Shown here in pieces: positions 35,501 through 44,355 of a DNA stretch of 64,000 bases. This DNA is from Granulosicoccus sp045110475 (GTDB taxonomy: Bacteria > Pseudomonadota > Gammaproteobacteria > Granulosicoccales > Granulosicoccaceae). Where the stretch lies: contig JBGCGC010000018.1 in assembly GCA_045110475.1 (NCBI GenBank), forward strand, positions 10,152 through 74,151, written 5' to 3'. The notes beneath the pieces are model-generated. The model had not been told where the DNA came from, searched no databases, and saw nothing but the letters and a program-made list of their open reading frames with translations. Positions within the stretch are counted from its first letter, which is position 1, and the number at the start of each line of letters is the position of its first letter. Position numbers and translations under genes: made by a program.

Positions 35501-38500
35501 CTGCGTAGGGTTGCAAGGTCGGCGTGTGAACGATCAGATGCTGATTCATCACCGTACCGCGAACAGAACCGAGTTGTTCAATCAGGCTTGTGCACTGGGC
35601 AGCCGGACCTCCTATGATGCAGTCGTCATCGGAGTAGATAATGGTGATATCCGTGTGAGGTAATGTTTCTATTGCTTTCTCCACGGCAATTACATCACCG
35701 TAGATGCGCCAGTTTGTCCAATCTACCGGATCATCGGTACGCCAGGCTTCGTTGGCGCACCTGAACTTGCCGCCAAGTTGCTCCTCGTACATGCCTGTAA
35801 TGGTACTGTCATCAAGAAGGCCTGAGGTGTCATTCCACAACCCAAAAGCATATAGGGCGTTGGTTTCACCCAGTGACAACCCAAGTATCGCATCGGGTGA
35901 TAGTCCCAACACATCTTTCAGCAATAGCGTGTGTGCCTGACTGACAAGCGTTACCGCACATAGCTCCTCATAGGCATCAAGAGTTGACTGAGACAGTAAA
36001 TGCGCCTTGCTGACGACCGATGGAAATGCGCTAACCAGCCTGTTTGCAAGCGCAGGAAAAGCCATTAGCAAACCTCGACCCATCCGTGGATAGGCGGCGG
36101 CTGATCCTGTAAATACAAATGCCAACTCACCATCAGGGGTATCGCTCCCGATATGAATCCCTTCAGGGACGCCACGTGTCAGTGCGCCGCCTTTTGTACA
36201 GCTTGCTCGGCCGCAGTGTTTGACGTTTTGCACAGACGAGTCGGTTACCGAACTTGATTCAGTCGTTGGCAATCCTGACAAAACATCAATCGCCTGCTCA
36301 AGACGTTTTTCAAGTTGTTCCTGACTGTCTGCCACTACCGCGATACGGCGTTGGCCTGACCCACCCAGCGCACCTCGTTTGATGAGTTTGCCCAACTTGT
36401 GATGGGAGTCCGCACTGGCATAATACAAGTACGGTGATGGCCTGAGTAAATCGGGAGTTGCCTTTGCCTGAGCGACTTCAAGCGTCCATGAAAAAAAAGA
36501 AGTATTTCTTGTTGGAGATAATTCATTCGGCAGTATGGCCGGGGGGTCAAACGCCACCACTAATGCTTCGCTGTTTGCAAGGCGAGGCTCAGTAATGGAA
36601 CCTGTAACCTGCTGACCTCGACTGGCCAATGCCGTGGCAACAATCATCGAAAACAATGTATCAGCGATGGGCGCAGAGCCATAAACCCGCTCGATCAGCG
36701 CCCGACAGGATGAGGATGAGTTGTTTGTATTGCCTGCTTCAGATTGTCTGATACTCCCTAGTACATCTACCCCAAACGCTGTCGCCGTCGATTCACGCAT
36801 CAGCAACATGGCACAGGACTTGTCAGTAAATCGACAAGCCGTCGATTTACCATTGTCAGGACTTGAGTTTTCAGCTATTAATAATTCCAGTGCTGTGCTA
36901 CGTACCGCCTCACTGGCAAAGTCCGCCGCACTGATGACTGCCAGATCAATATCATGTGCATGGAGTGCCTCACAGCCCAGTTGCAAAGCTGTGATATCTG
37001 AATATTCTTCGGCCGATACCGTATACCCTTGCGCACGAAAGTCATAAGCTGCGTTGATTCGGTTAGCCGGCATGTTTGGCATTGCACCCAGTACATCAGC
37101 CGCCGTCATGGGAGCAACCACTCGATCCTTGAGAGATTCGAGTGAGGTTGTATCCATGCAATCACCAAAATGATCTACCAGCCGATCACGCAGTAACCAT
37201 CGACACGCATCGGATGCGCAGCCCATACCCGCAAACACGCCAATACGACTTGCCTCAAGACGTTTATCCGTACCATCGTCACCTCGAGTAGTCAATGCGT
37301 CTATGTCAAGTTGTTGCAGTGCATCGTCAACCACCGCCAGCAAGGCCAGTTGCTGTGGTTCCATATGCTGAAAATCTGCGGGGGGTGTACGCAAGGAGAG
37401 CGGGTCCACAGTCACTGATGCACAGCGTTCTGCTACAGACTCTGGCGAACACATCAGACGACGAACAATTCGATCGGTACCCCGATCGTTGCCAGCCAAC
37501 GCACCCATTGCACAGATAACCAACCGTTCGGGAACTTTGCTTTTAATCGCAGATTCTGCTTTTTCGATAGCCTCTGAAGGTAAGTTGTGCTCAGTGATGC
37601 TCTGCGCGATTGGCTTTGAATGTCGAGCGGGCAAATACTCTTCCATGATCAGATGGGCGTTGTTGCCCCCAAAGCCGAAGTTACTGATAGCCGCGCGACG
37701 AATCCTGTTCGCTGGCCATGGCTCACACTGCCGTTGCGGCATCAGGCACGATCCTTCGAAGCTAGTATTAAGGGCCCCGTCGATTCGTGTGGGCGGCAAG
37801 GTGTCATGCTCAAGCGCCAGAGTCAGTTTTAACAAACTGGCAAGTCCCGCAACCGTGATCAGATGACCGGTATTGGATTTCAGTGAACCGACTGGCAAGG
37901 GCCTGTCTCGCGCATAGAACTCACTGGCAGAGCGGATTTCAACCGAATCACCCACCGGCGTACCGGTGGCATGGCATTCAAGGTAATCGATGCTGTCAGG
38001 ATCGACATCACATTGATCATAAGCGCGACTCATGGCTTCCCGCTGCCCATGAGAATCAGGAACCAGAAAACCGCCACGACGTCCGTCATTGGATAAGCCT
38101 ATCGCTCGGATTAATCCGAACACAGTATCCCCTTCACTGATATCACACAGGCGCTTTAAGACAACAGCCGCCGCACCCTGCGCAGGTACCAGTCCGTCTG
38201 CGGAGGCTGCAAACGGTTGTGAACGCCCTGTCGGACTCAACGCTTGCAGCGCGCTAAAACCCTGTTGCAACATGACATTATGCGCGGCATTGACTGCGGC
38301 GACCAAGGCGACATCCAGACTACCCTGCTGTAGTTTACGACAGGCTATCTGCAGTGCGTAAAGTGAAGATGCACACGCCGCATCCAGAGAAAACGCTCCA
38401 CCATGTGCACGTAGCGCCCGCGCAATAAATTGCGCGGGCAAGCCCGAATTAAAGGCATTTAGCACATTTTTTTTTGAACGCCCCTTGATCCAGTGATGGC

Positions 38501-38888
38501 AGGCGTAATCTGTCTTGCCTACCGTCGGATACGATAGGTTGGCCAATACCACTCCCATGCGCTCGGTAGCAACATCAGGTTCACAAGCCTCTTGCCATGC
38601 ATCCATGACTGCGTGCAGTGGCCACTGCACCACCGGATCAAGTGCCGATGTATCTACCCCACACAAAGAATAACGTTGAGAATCAAATACCCGATCAAAA
38701 TGTTCAACATAACCACCAGTGGCAACAGACAACGATTCAGTTTTAAGGTTGTTTCCCGTTGCAAGGCAAGGCTGTCTGGTTAGCAGGTTTTGCTCATTGA
38801 CTATTGCTTGCCACAATAATGCCGGCGTATGACAACCAGGCAGTACGCAGCCGCGCCCGACAATGGCAATGGGTTCGGCTGCGGTCAT
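32568..38888 (-). CDS. Pfa-type synthase, PfaC-like: KS-CLF-AT-DH-DH
   Basis: A 2106-residue multidomain enzyme. An active ketosynthase comes first (about 5-430; Cys172 in 'DAACASS', His306, His342). A chain-length-factor-like KS follows (about 455-715), with the Cys position replaced in 'VSAEEYSD'. Next is an acyltransferase (about 920-1240; Ser1005 in 'GLSLGET', His1121). Then come two double-hotdog dehydratases: 1365-1730 with the active His in 'GHFHNDPCMPG', and 1775-2090 with 'AHFYQDPVQPGSLGLDAL', a FabA-type site. Each has a degenerate N-terminal hotdog. KS-CLF-DH-DH is the PfaC plan; the inserted AT recalls PfaB and myxobacterial Pfa3. Two bases separate it from the KR gene. Product unknown. 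Confidence 0.9.
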   Translation of the reverse strand: MTAAEPIAIVGRGCVLPGCHTPALLWQAIVNEQNLLTRQPCLATGNNLKTESLSVATGGYVEHFDRVFDSQRYSLCGVDTSALDPVVQWPLHAVMDAWQEACEPDVATERMGVVLANLSYPTVGKTDYACHHWIKGRSKKNVLNAFNSGLPAQFIARALRAHGGAFSLDAACASSLYALQIACRKLQQGSLDVALVAAVNAAHNVMLQQGFSALQALSPTGRSQPFAASADGLVPAQGAAAVVLKRLCDISEGDTVFGLIRAIGLSNDGRRGGFLVPDSHGQREAMSRAYDQCDVDPDSIDYLECHATGTPVGDSVEIRSASEFYARDRPLPVGSLKSNTGHLITVAGLASLLKLTLALEHDTLPPTRIDGALNTSFEGSCLMPQRQCEPWPANRIRRAAISNFGFGGNNAHLIMEEYLPARHSKPIAQSITEHNLPSEAIEKAESAIKSKVPERLVICAMGALAGNDRGTDRIVRRLMCSPESVAERCASVTVDPLSLRTPPADFQHMEPQQLALLAVVDDALQQLDIDALTTRGDDGTDKRLEASRIGVFAGMGCASDACRWLLRDRLVDHFGDCMDTTSLESLKDRVVAPMTAADVLGAMPNMPANRINAAYDFRAQGYTVSAEEYSDITALQLGCEALHAHDIDLAVISAADFASEAVRSTALELLIAENSSPDNGKSTACRFTDKSCAMLLMRESTATAFGVDVLGSIRQSEAGNTNNSSSSCRALIERVYGSAPIADTLFSMIVATALASRGQQVTGSITEPRLANSEALVVAFDPPAILPNELSPTRNTSFFSWTLEVAQAKATPDLLRPSPYLYYASADSHHKLGKLIKRGALGGSGQRRIAVVADSQEQLEKRLEQAIDVLSGLPTTESSSVTDSSVQNVKHCGRASCTKGGALTRGVPEGIHIGSDTPDGELAFVFTGSAAAYPRMGRGLLMAFPALANRLVSAFPSVVSKAHLLSQSTLDAYEELCAVTLVSQAHTLLLKDVLGLSPDAILGLSLGETNALYAFGLWNDTSGLLDDSTITGMYEEQLGGKFRCANEAWRTDDPVDWTNWRIYGDVIAVEKAIETLPHTDITIIYSDDDCIIGGPAAQCTSLIEQLGSVRGTVMNQHLIVHTPTLQPYADTWRAVHTRPTANHADVRVYSHGEHQSYQPTQKNIADQLTRQALQTIDFRKIVEQAYADGVRTFIEIGPRDTLTSSVHKILGTRAYRAYASDCIDQSDTYQFAQLVAALYADGYPIDIAALSSQLDLLQLHPWTARTPRPSDTIIMTGFEMPEWPPSASGAIMPHAPDLPVTTYRPFAVPDQERRRVVKSVAVNVPLPQYSPRGPGFDHEALILATRGRISELFGEAFKPQDDFARQVRLPAPPLLMVDRIVGIDAEPGVDATGTIWTETQIMADEWYLHANAMRPGPLIESGQADLSLISWMGADLRNRDERVYRLLGCEMTVHDEQLPQVGDTLCYQIEITGHAEVNGIRLFFFQYDCRVDGRLVISVRHGQAGFFTDAELASSNGVLIELENEPPVTANPAVFDTAGASRKTAFSREELDLLRAGDAFACFGEGFEHCAAHTNPPSLPGGKLVLFDEVAQFDPAGGAWGRGFLQAVATVPVDAWFYDGHFHNDPCMPGTLMAEAAVQALECLAMAMGLGCQRDGWVFEPVPGASARFECRGQVIPDKKHIVTYDVHVDQIIDGDTPEVHAALVASCDGFKVFYCPTFRIRLRRRWPVSTADSEKIWIGPQQESRGDWHALQACGNGAPSDAFGDMYLSLDNKGRAPRLPQPPYHMISRVLSISTRPNAPEVGATVVTEYDVPADAWYFTDGANGDMPFAVLLEVALQPCGWLGSHGGFALLGGECFRNLDGEGQINNSVNAEAQCIRVEASMTRFSTMGPMTIVHFDVTVDSSLGHRVMSLETSFGFFPMDALDRQVGLETSDQQLATRELPSEQLPIDDAQGLLPTGQMLMVDDIDFFDPAGGDARLGLVRGFQKVDPYAWYFKAHFYQDPVQPGSLGLDALLQVLLRGIILKGLVKDFQTPQARYITPEHELRWSYRGQVTPSARQVTLVVEIESIVENSERVLVTASGSLWRDELRIYEANNLSIEVCEGA

Positions 38889-38890
38889 TG

Positions 38891-40321
38891 TCAGTCGGTT
38901 TGAGAGGTAGCCCAGACATCACCAACCAGTAGCTCCACCTGATGACAATCTTCACTCAACATCTCATCAGCAAACAGTGCCGCGCCCTGTTCGACAGGTA
39001 TCAGGCCTATACCGCGTTCCTTGAAATAAGCGGCAAGCGTCTCATCGACCATGCCACTCTCCCAGGGTCCCCAATTGAATGACTTTACGCTAGCCTCGGG
39101 CCACCGCAACTTTAACGATAGCGCCACTCTGTTCAGTATCTCGTTAGCCATGGCGTAGTCAGCCTGCCCCACGTTGCCATAGAATGCGGCAGCCGATGAG
39201 AACAATGCCGCGTGCGACAACGGCGTATCGCCCAGCGCCGCCAGCAGATTGTACAAGCCACCCACTTTAGTACTGAATACCCGGTCGAATTGCGCGCGGG
39301 TCTTGTCAATCAGCATGCTGTCTGCCAGCACGCCAGCGCCATGAACCAAGCCGGTAATGGCCCCAAGTTCCTGTTGTATTCCTTCCACAACATCATGTAC
39401 CTGTTGCTTATCAGAGATGTCGCAAGGGTAATAAAGCGCTGAAACCCCAATGCTCTCGAACCTCAGCAGCGTGTCGCGAATTTCCTGTCCTGCCAGTGCC
39501 TGCCTCGCTGCCTGTTCAATCTCCTTCGGAACAGGTCGACTACCTGAGGCCAGTGCATGAGCAGCCAGCAGTCGACGCAGCTCCTTGATATCGTCGGTGT
39601 ACTTGATGCCAGCGGGCCATTCGGCAAGTTCCGAGCGTCCAAGTAAGGCAAATCGTCCGGGAGTTCGCTGTGCCAAAGCTTGAACACAGGCGGCTGTGAC
39701 ACCACGCGCACCTCCTGACACTAGCCACACATCAGAGACGGGGCCATCCGATACCGACGCGGGCAATGCGTTTTGCCGCGGTGGCTGTAGTGGCTCTCCA
39801 GCCTGCATGACGCAGCGTTGCCCGGAAAGATCGATACCCACCACGCTATGCGCAGACCCCAGAGCTGACGTCAGCCGCCGCGCAGTGCCCGATATATTCT
39901 CCGGATCAACAGCAACATCGATGCATCGAATGGCCATCTCCGGCCATTCAAGCAATGCCGTTTTAGCCAGGGCTGCCATTCCTCCACGCCACCCTTGAGT
40001 CGGTCCGACGGCAAAACGTCCACCGGTATCCTGCAGAAAAACCAACGATCTACCACCCGCTTCGCGGAACATTCGCGCTTGTTCAAGCACACGCCAGTGC
40101 ACATCGCTTGCATTACCTTCACCCAGAGCTTCGGTAATAACCAGCGTATCCATGCGAACCACGGGGTTATCAGTAACCTGCGCATGAAATCCACGTGCGC
40201 TCAATGCTTCGGAGACCGCTACTGCCAGACGTGGATTCGCATCCATCACGGCCACGCTTCCAAACGCCTCCTTTTCAGGGGCAGTTTTTTCGAGCACCTC
40301 CCGCAATTCAATCGAGCGCAT
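38891..40321 (-). CDS. Stand-alone polyketide-type ketoreductase
   Basis: A 476-residue protein matching the ketoreductase domain of PfaA-type synthases, here as a separate polypeptide. The N-terminal half is the structural pseudo-Rossmann part. The catalytic half has 'LVSGGARGVTAACVQAL' (NADPH), 'GLVHGAGVLAD', Ser in 'LFSSAAAFYGNVGQADYAMAN' with the Tyr and Asn of the active site, and 'SFNWGPWESGMV'. It should reduce the beta-keto group made by the KS partners. It sits between the KS-AT-ACP and the KS-CLF-AT-DH-DH genes. Confidence 0.9.
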   Translation of the reverse strand: MRSIELREVLEKTAPEKEAFGSVAVMDANPRLAVAVSEALSARGFHAQVTDNPVVRMDTLVITEALGEGNASDVHWRVLEQARMFREAGGRSLVFLQDTGGRFAVGPTQGWRGGMAALAKTALLEWPEMAIRCIDVAVDPENISGTARRLTSALGSAHSVVGIDLSGQRCVMQAGEPLQPPRQNALPASVSDGPVSDVWLVSGGARGVTAACVQALAQRTPGRFALLGRSELAEWPAGIKYTDDIKELRRLLAAHALASGSRPVPKEIEQAARQALAGQEIRDTLLRFESIGVSALYYPCDISDKQQVHDVVEGIQQELGAITGLVHGAGVLADSMLIDKTRAQFDRVFSTKVGGLYNLLAALGDTPLSHAALFSSAAAFYGNVGQADYAMANEILNRVALSLKLRWPEASVKSFNWGPWESGMVDETLAAYFKERGIGLIPVEQGAALFADEMLSEDCHQVELLVGDVWATSQTD

Positions 40322-40416
40322 GGCGACATGACTCTTGGCAGTGTCATGCGTTTCACGGTGTGCAGTTTGACTTACTGTCAGGGGACGGTCCGAACTCGCA
40401 ACCCGCCCGTCGTCCC

Positions 40417-43400
40417 CTAGCCGAAAAAATCTGCAATCTGCCTTATGGTACGCAGTTGAGTCATATCGGCCGTACCGACGTCCTTGATCTCTGGCACCTG
40501 TGTTCTCAGCGCTGAGAGAACCTCTACCTGTTTGATCGAATCGATCCCCAGCTCACCACTGAGATCCATATCATCTTCAATCATCTCGACAGGGTAACCG
40601 GTCTTCTCTGCAATGAGTTCGCGTACCAGATCGTTGCTCACTCTGGCTTGAGCAGCACCATTGCTTGCGCTGTCATTTGCAGGCGGGGACGCAACTGATG
40701 CGACAGCGACAGACGTTGGCGCTATCGTGGCTGGAGCAGGCTCGTTAAAACGAGCCTCAGGAAGCGCTTTACCGGACCCATTGGTATAAGCCCCATTACT
40801 CGCTCCCGTCACATTGTCTGCAAGCGCAGACGTCGAGGCAGCACGATCTGGTTCGGGATGATGTGCAGATGAGCCACCGTTCAAATGGCCATGACCGTTG
40901 AGTGATGATGCTGTGACGGACGCCGGTTGATGTGTCGTCGCAACGCCTGTGTGCATCGAGTTGACCTGACTACTCATCATGGTTTGCTGGTTTGACTGAG
41001 ACAATGGTGCCTCAACAATTTCACCAACCAGACCAGCGGCCAGGCGCAAATAGGATTGATGTGCCGTAGTGATCGCCGCCATGTAATCGGCGTGTCTGGC
41101 AGACACATCATTGAACAAGGCGGGACTTATGGCAGCAGACAGGGAAGCTTGCTGCGCAGAACTCCCGTTAAGGGCACCGTTGGTATAAGTTGAATTTGAA
41201 TCAGACTGCGGCTGACCACAGGGTGCCGTCTCAGGAGTGGCTGGAGGTTGATTTTGCATTGCCATAGTTGATGTAGCCGCCGCTGATGATTGATGAGATG
41301 TCTTGCGAACTGCAGAAATTTCCTGAACAGTCTGCGCCTTGCTTTTACTGCCCGGATTAATGTAGGTACCTTGCTCATTTGCCGTGTTAACTGCAGTTGA
41401 CTCTGGTACTGACCCTGATCCTTCCTTTGTACTAACTGATGGCGTAACCGAATCCATCTTATGTGAACCTACTGCTTGCCCATCCTGGGGTGGATAGGGT
41501 TTCTGGTAATTGCTCCCAAGCAAGTCTACCGAATGCTTGCCCGGTTGTGCGCAGGAGACCGGCGCCGGCATGCCCTCGTAGAGGCTATTCATATCAACAT
41601 CAACACCCGTTATCGCCAATTGGCCGATCGCGCATAGCAAAGTCGTCACACCATTAGCATGCTTTTCATCAAGTGCTATAGCGCTAACCTCGTCCTTTGG
41701 CAGCGTCTGCCGTACCAGATTGGTCAGAACCGTACCCGGCCCTACTTCCAAGAACGTTGTTACACCATCAGCATGCATGGCCTCGAGGGTTTGTCTGAAC
41801 AAGACAGGCTCGCCTATTTGCTCACTTAACAGCTCGATCAAGTTGGCCTTGTCAACGGGGTATGGCCTGGCTGTACTGTTGGCATAGACCGGTGTCACCC
41901 CTTGCGCCATGGTGTGTCGCGACACCACTTTGGCAAAGGGTTTTACCGCAGGGGCAACCTGTGGAGAATGAAACGCGGCTGCCACCGCAAGCTGATGAGT
42001 GTTGATACCCAGAGCGTTTAATTGTGCTGCCGCGTGTTTCAGCTGAGACGCATTACCTGATATCACAACCTGCTCAGGCGCATTGTCGTTAGCGACAGTA
42101 ATGCCATTATCACCGGCTTCGGCCAATGCTTGTCTAACAGTCGAGGCTGGAGCCTGGACAACCAACATACCGCCGCTGGAAGTCGCTGCGGCTTCACTCA
42201 TGGCATCGGCCCGTTCACAGGCGATAGTGAGGGCCGTGGCTGCATCGAATACCCCGGCATTGTGCAAAGCCATGACTTCGCCGAAACTGTGCCCGGCTTG
42301 CATATCAGCGCAAATTCCCGCCTTGTCGAGTAACGCCAGCTGCGACAGAGCCACCGCTGCAATCGCAGGTTGTGCATGTTGCATGTTCGTCAATCGAAGG
42401 TTCGCAGCCTCCAGAGCGGCTTCTGAGAACAAGGTTGGCGGGAATGCCAGATCGTGTAATTTCAGACCTGCCGTCGCCGGTAGATCGCAGGCTGCATCCC
42501 ATACCGCTCGAGCCTGCGGGAATCCCATGGCAATATCCGCCCCCATGCCCAGATACTGGCTTCCCTGACCGGCAAACAACAGGGCTAACTTGCCCGTTGC
42601 AACCTCACCACTACGATAATGAATATGCCGGTCAGAAGGTACGGCACCATCCCGGTTCTGACCCGTCAACGCAACAAGCTTTGCACACAGTGTTTCAAGA
42701 TGCTGAGGTGATTCGGCAACGATCGCAGCGCGATGTGCATGTCCGGCATCAAAGTGTGTCCACGTTTCAGTAGCGATACGCGCCAGATCATCTTCATTGA
42801 CAACATCGTTGGTCAGCTTCTTAACGCGGGTCAGCAGGCTTGCTTTGTCTGGCGCAGAAACCAGAAACAGCTCAGCAGGCAGAAGTCTGGCCGGTTGCAC
42901 GGCGTGTTTTCCTTTGTATTCTTCGAGGGTGACATGAAAGTTGCTGCCACCGAAGCCAAATGAGCTCACTGATGCGCGACGAGGATGGGCTGATCCGCGA
43001 ATCCACGGTCGGGCCTTGGTACCCAGGTAAAACGGTGTATCTCCGCTGAGCGCTTTCGCTGGCTGGCGCACCTTGATAGTTGGCGGCAGTATCTTGCGGC
43101 TGAGCCCACCGATGACTTTCAGCAATCCAGCCGCGCCCGCAGCCGCTTTGGTATGACCAATCTGAGATTTCACTGAACCCAGTGCGCACCAGGGAGCTGC
43201 TGCCGCTCCGTCAGGATCAAAAACCTTGTGCAGCGCTTCCAGCTCGGTTTTATCACCGGCGACGGTTCCAGTACCGTGCGCTTCGACGAGCTCGACCGTA
43301 TCGGGTGAATAACCTGCCTTCTGGTAAGCCCGTGTCAAGGTCCTTTCCTGACCACTGGCCAACGGCGCATAAACCGCGGTGGAACGACCATCCGATCCAC

Positions 43401-44355
43401 CACCGAGCCCTTTGATGATGGCGTGAATGGTGTTGCCGTCGCGCTCGGCATCGGACAGGCGCCGCAAGGCGAGCATGCCTACCCCTTCGCCCAAAAGGGT
43501 ACCATCCGCATCGGCCGACAACGGTCGACAATCACCTGTTGGAGACAGCGCCGGTGTTTTAGAAAAACACATGTACATGAAAATATCGTTCAGCGCATCC
43601 ACACCACCGGTTAGCACAAGATCGGAATCGCCGGCATGCAATTCGTGCAGAGCGATCTGCATGGCGGACAGACTGGATGCGCAAGCTGCATCAGTGACAT
43701 AGTTGCTGCCACCAAAATCCAGACGGTTAGCGATTCGGCCTGCCACAACATTCCCCAACAAACCGGGGAAAGTGGTTTCGCGCCATTCAACGAAATTAGT
43801 GCTTATCCTGTCCGCAATGTCCTGAACCTGAGACTCATTCAGACCCGCTTCGCGCATGCCTTTAACCCACGCTGGACGCTGCAACCGTCCCATCATCTGT
43901 CCTACCAGCTCAGTTGTGGCCGCAACACCAAGGATGACGCTTGCACGTGATTTATCCAGTGGGCATGCAGTCTGACGCTCAATGTCATCGAGTACGTTTC
44001 GAGCGGCTACCAACGCCAGGAGCTGGGCCGTGTCTGTCGTCGACAGAGAATTAGGGGGTATGCCAAAAGACAATGGATCAAATGAGGTCGGCGGTATGAA
44101 TGCACCGCGCGAACCATACGTCCGATCGGGCGCAGACCTGTCACTATCGTAATAATCTTCGGTTAGCCAATGAGTACGGGGCACGTCGGTGAAAGTGTCT
44201 ACGCCTTCGACGATATCCCGCCAGAACCCTGTCGTATCGCCTCGGCCAGGAAAAATGGAGCCAATGGCGACGACTGCTACAGGCTCAGCTTCGCCATTAG
44301 AGTATTGATTGCTGGTCACGCGTTCTCTATTTGCACCGTTGTTTACCCAAACCAT
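40417..44355 (-). CDS. Pfa-type synthase, PfaA-like: KS-AT-ACP
   Basis: A 1312-residue synthase subunit. The ketosynthase (about 25-485) has Cys225 in 'DAACASS', His360 in 'EAHGTGT' and His401 in 'KSQIGHTK'. The acyltransferase (about 590-890) has 'GQGSQ', Ser690 in 'AGHSFGEV' and His796 in 'AFHSPQV'. A low-complexity linker of about 300 residues, rich in Ser, Ala, Asn and Gln, leads to one acyl carrier protein (about 1235-1312) with the phosphopantetheine Ser1273 in 'LGIDSIKQVEV'. EPA/DHA PfaA proteins carry five to nine ACPs and an internal KR; this one has a single ACP and no KR. It overlaps the reductase gene by 13 bp. Confidence 0.92.
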   Translation of the reverse strand: MVWVNNGANRERVTSNQYSNGEAEPVAVVAIGSIFPGRGDTTGFWRDIVEGVDTFTDVPRTHWLTEDYYDSDRSAPDRTYGSRGAFIPPTSFDPLSFGIPPNSLSTTDTAQLLALVAARNVLDDIERQTACPLDKSRASVILGVAATTELVGQMMGRLQRPAWVKGMREAGLNESQVQDIADRISTNFVEWRETTFPGLLGNVVAGRIANRLDFGGSNYVTDAACASSLSAMQIALHELHAGDSDLVLTGGVDALNDIFMYMCFSKTPALSPTGDCRPLSADADGTLLGEGVGMLALRRLSDAERDGNTIHAIIKGLGGGSDGRSTAVYAPLASGQERTLTRAYQKAGYSPDTVELVEAHGTGTVAGDKTELEALHKVFDPDGAAAAPWCALGSVKSQIGHTKAAAGAAGLLKVIGGLSRKILPPTIKVRQPAKALSGDTPFYLGTKARPWIRGSAHPRRASVSSFGFGGSNFHVTLEEYKGKHAVQPARLLPAELFLVSAPDKASLLTRVKKLTNDVVNEDDLARIATETWTHFDAGHAHRAAIVAESPQHLETLCAKLVALTGQNRDGAVPSDRHIHYRSGEVATGKLALLFAGQGSQYLGMGADIAMGFPQARAVWDAACDLPATAGLKLHDLAFPPTLFSEAALEAANLRLTNMQHAQPAIAAVALSQLALLDKAGICADMQAGHSFGEVMALHNAGVFDAATALTIACERADAMSEAAATSSGGMLVVQAPASTVRQALAEAGDNGITVANDNAPEQVVISGNASQLKHAAAQLNALGINTHQLAVAAAFHSPQVAPAVKPFAKVVSRHTMAQGVTPVYANSTARPYPVDKANLIELLSEQIGEPVLFRQTLEAMHADGVTTFLEVGPGTVLTNLVRQTLPKDEVSAIALDEKHANGVTTLLCAIGQLAITGVDVDMNSLYEGMPAPVSCAQPGKHSVDLLGSNYQKPYPPQDGQAVGSHKMDSVTPSVSTKEGSGSVPESTAVNTANEQGTYINPGSKSKAQTVQEISAVRKTSHQSSAAATSTMAMQNQPPATPETAPCGQPQSDSNSTYTNGALNGSSAQQASLSAAISPALFNDVSARHADYMAAITTAHQSYLRLAAGLVGEIVEAPLSQSNQQTMMSSQVNSMHTGVATTHQPASVTASSLNGHGHLNGGSSAHHPEPDRAASTSALADNVTGASNGAYTNGSGKALPEARFNEPAPATIAPTSVAVASVASPPANDSASNGAAQARVSNDLVRELIAEKTGYPVEMIEDDMDLSGELGIDSIKQVEVLSALRTQVPEIKDVGTADMTQLRTIRQIADFFG

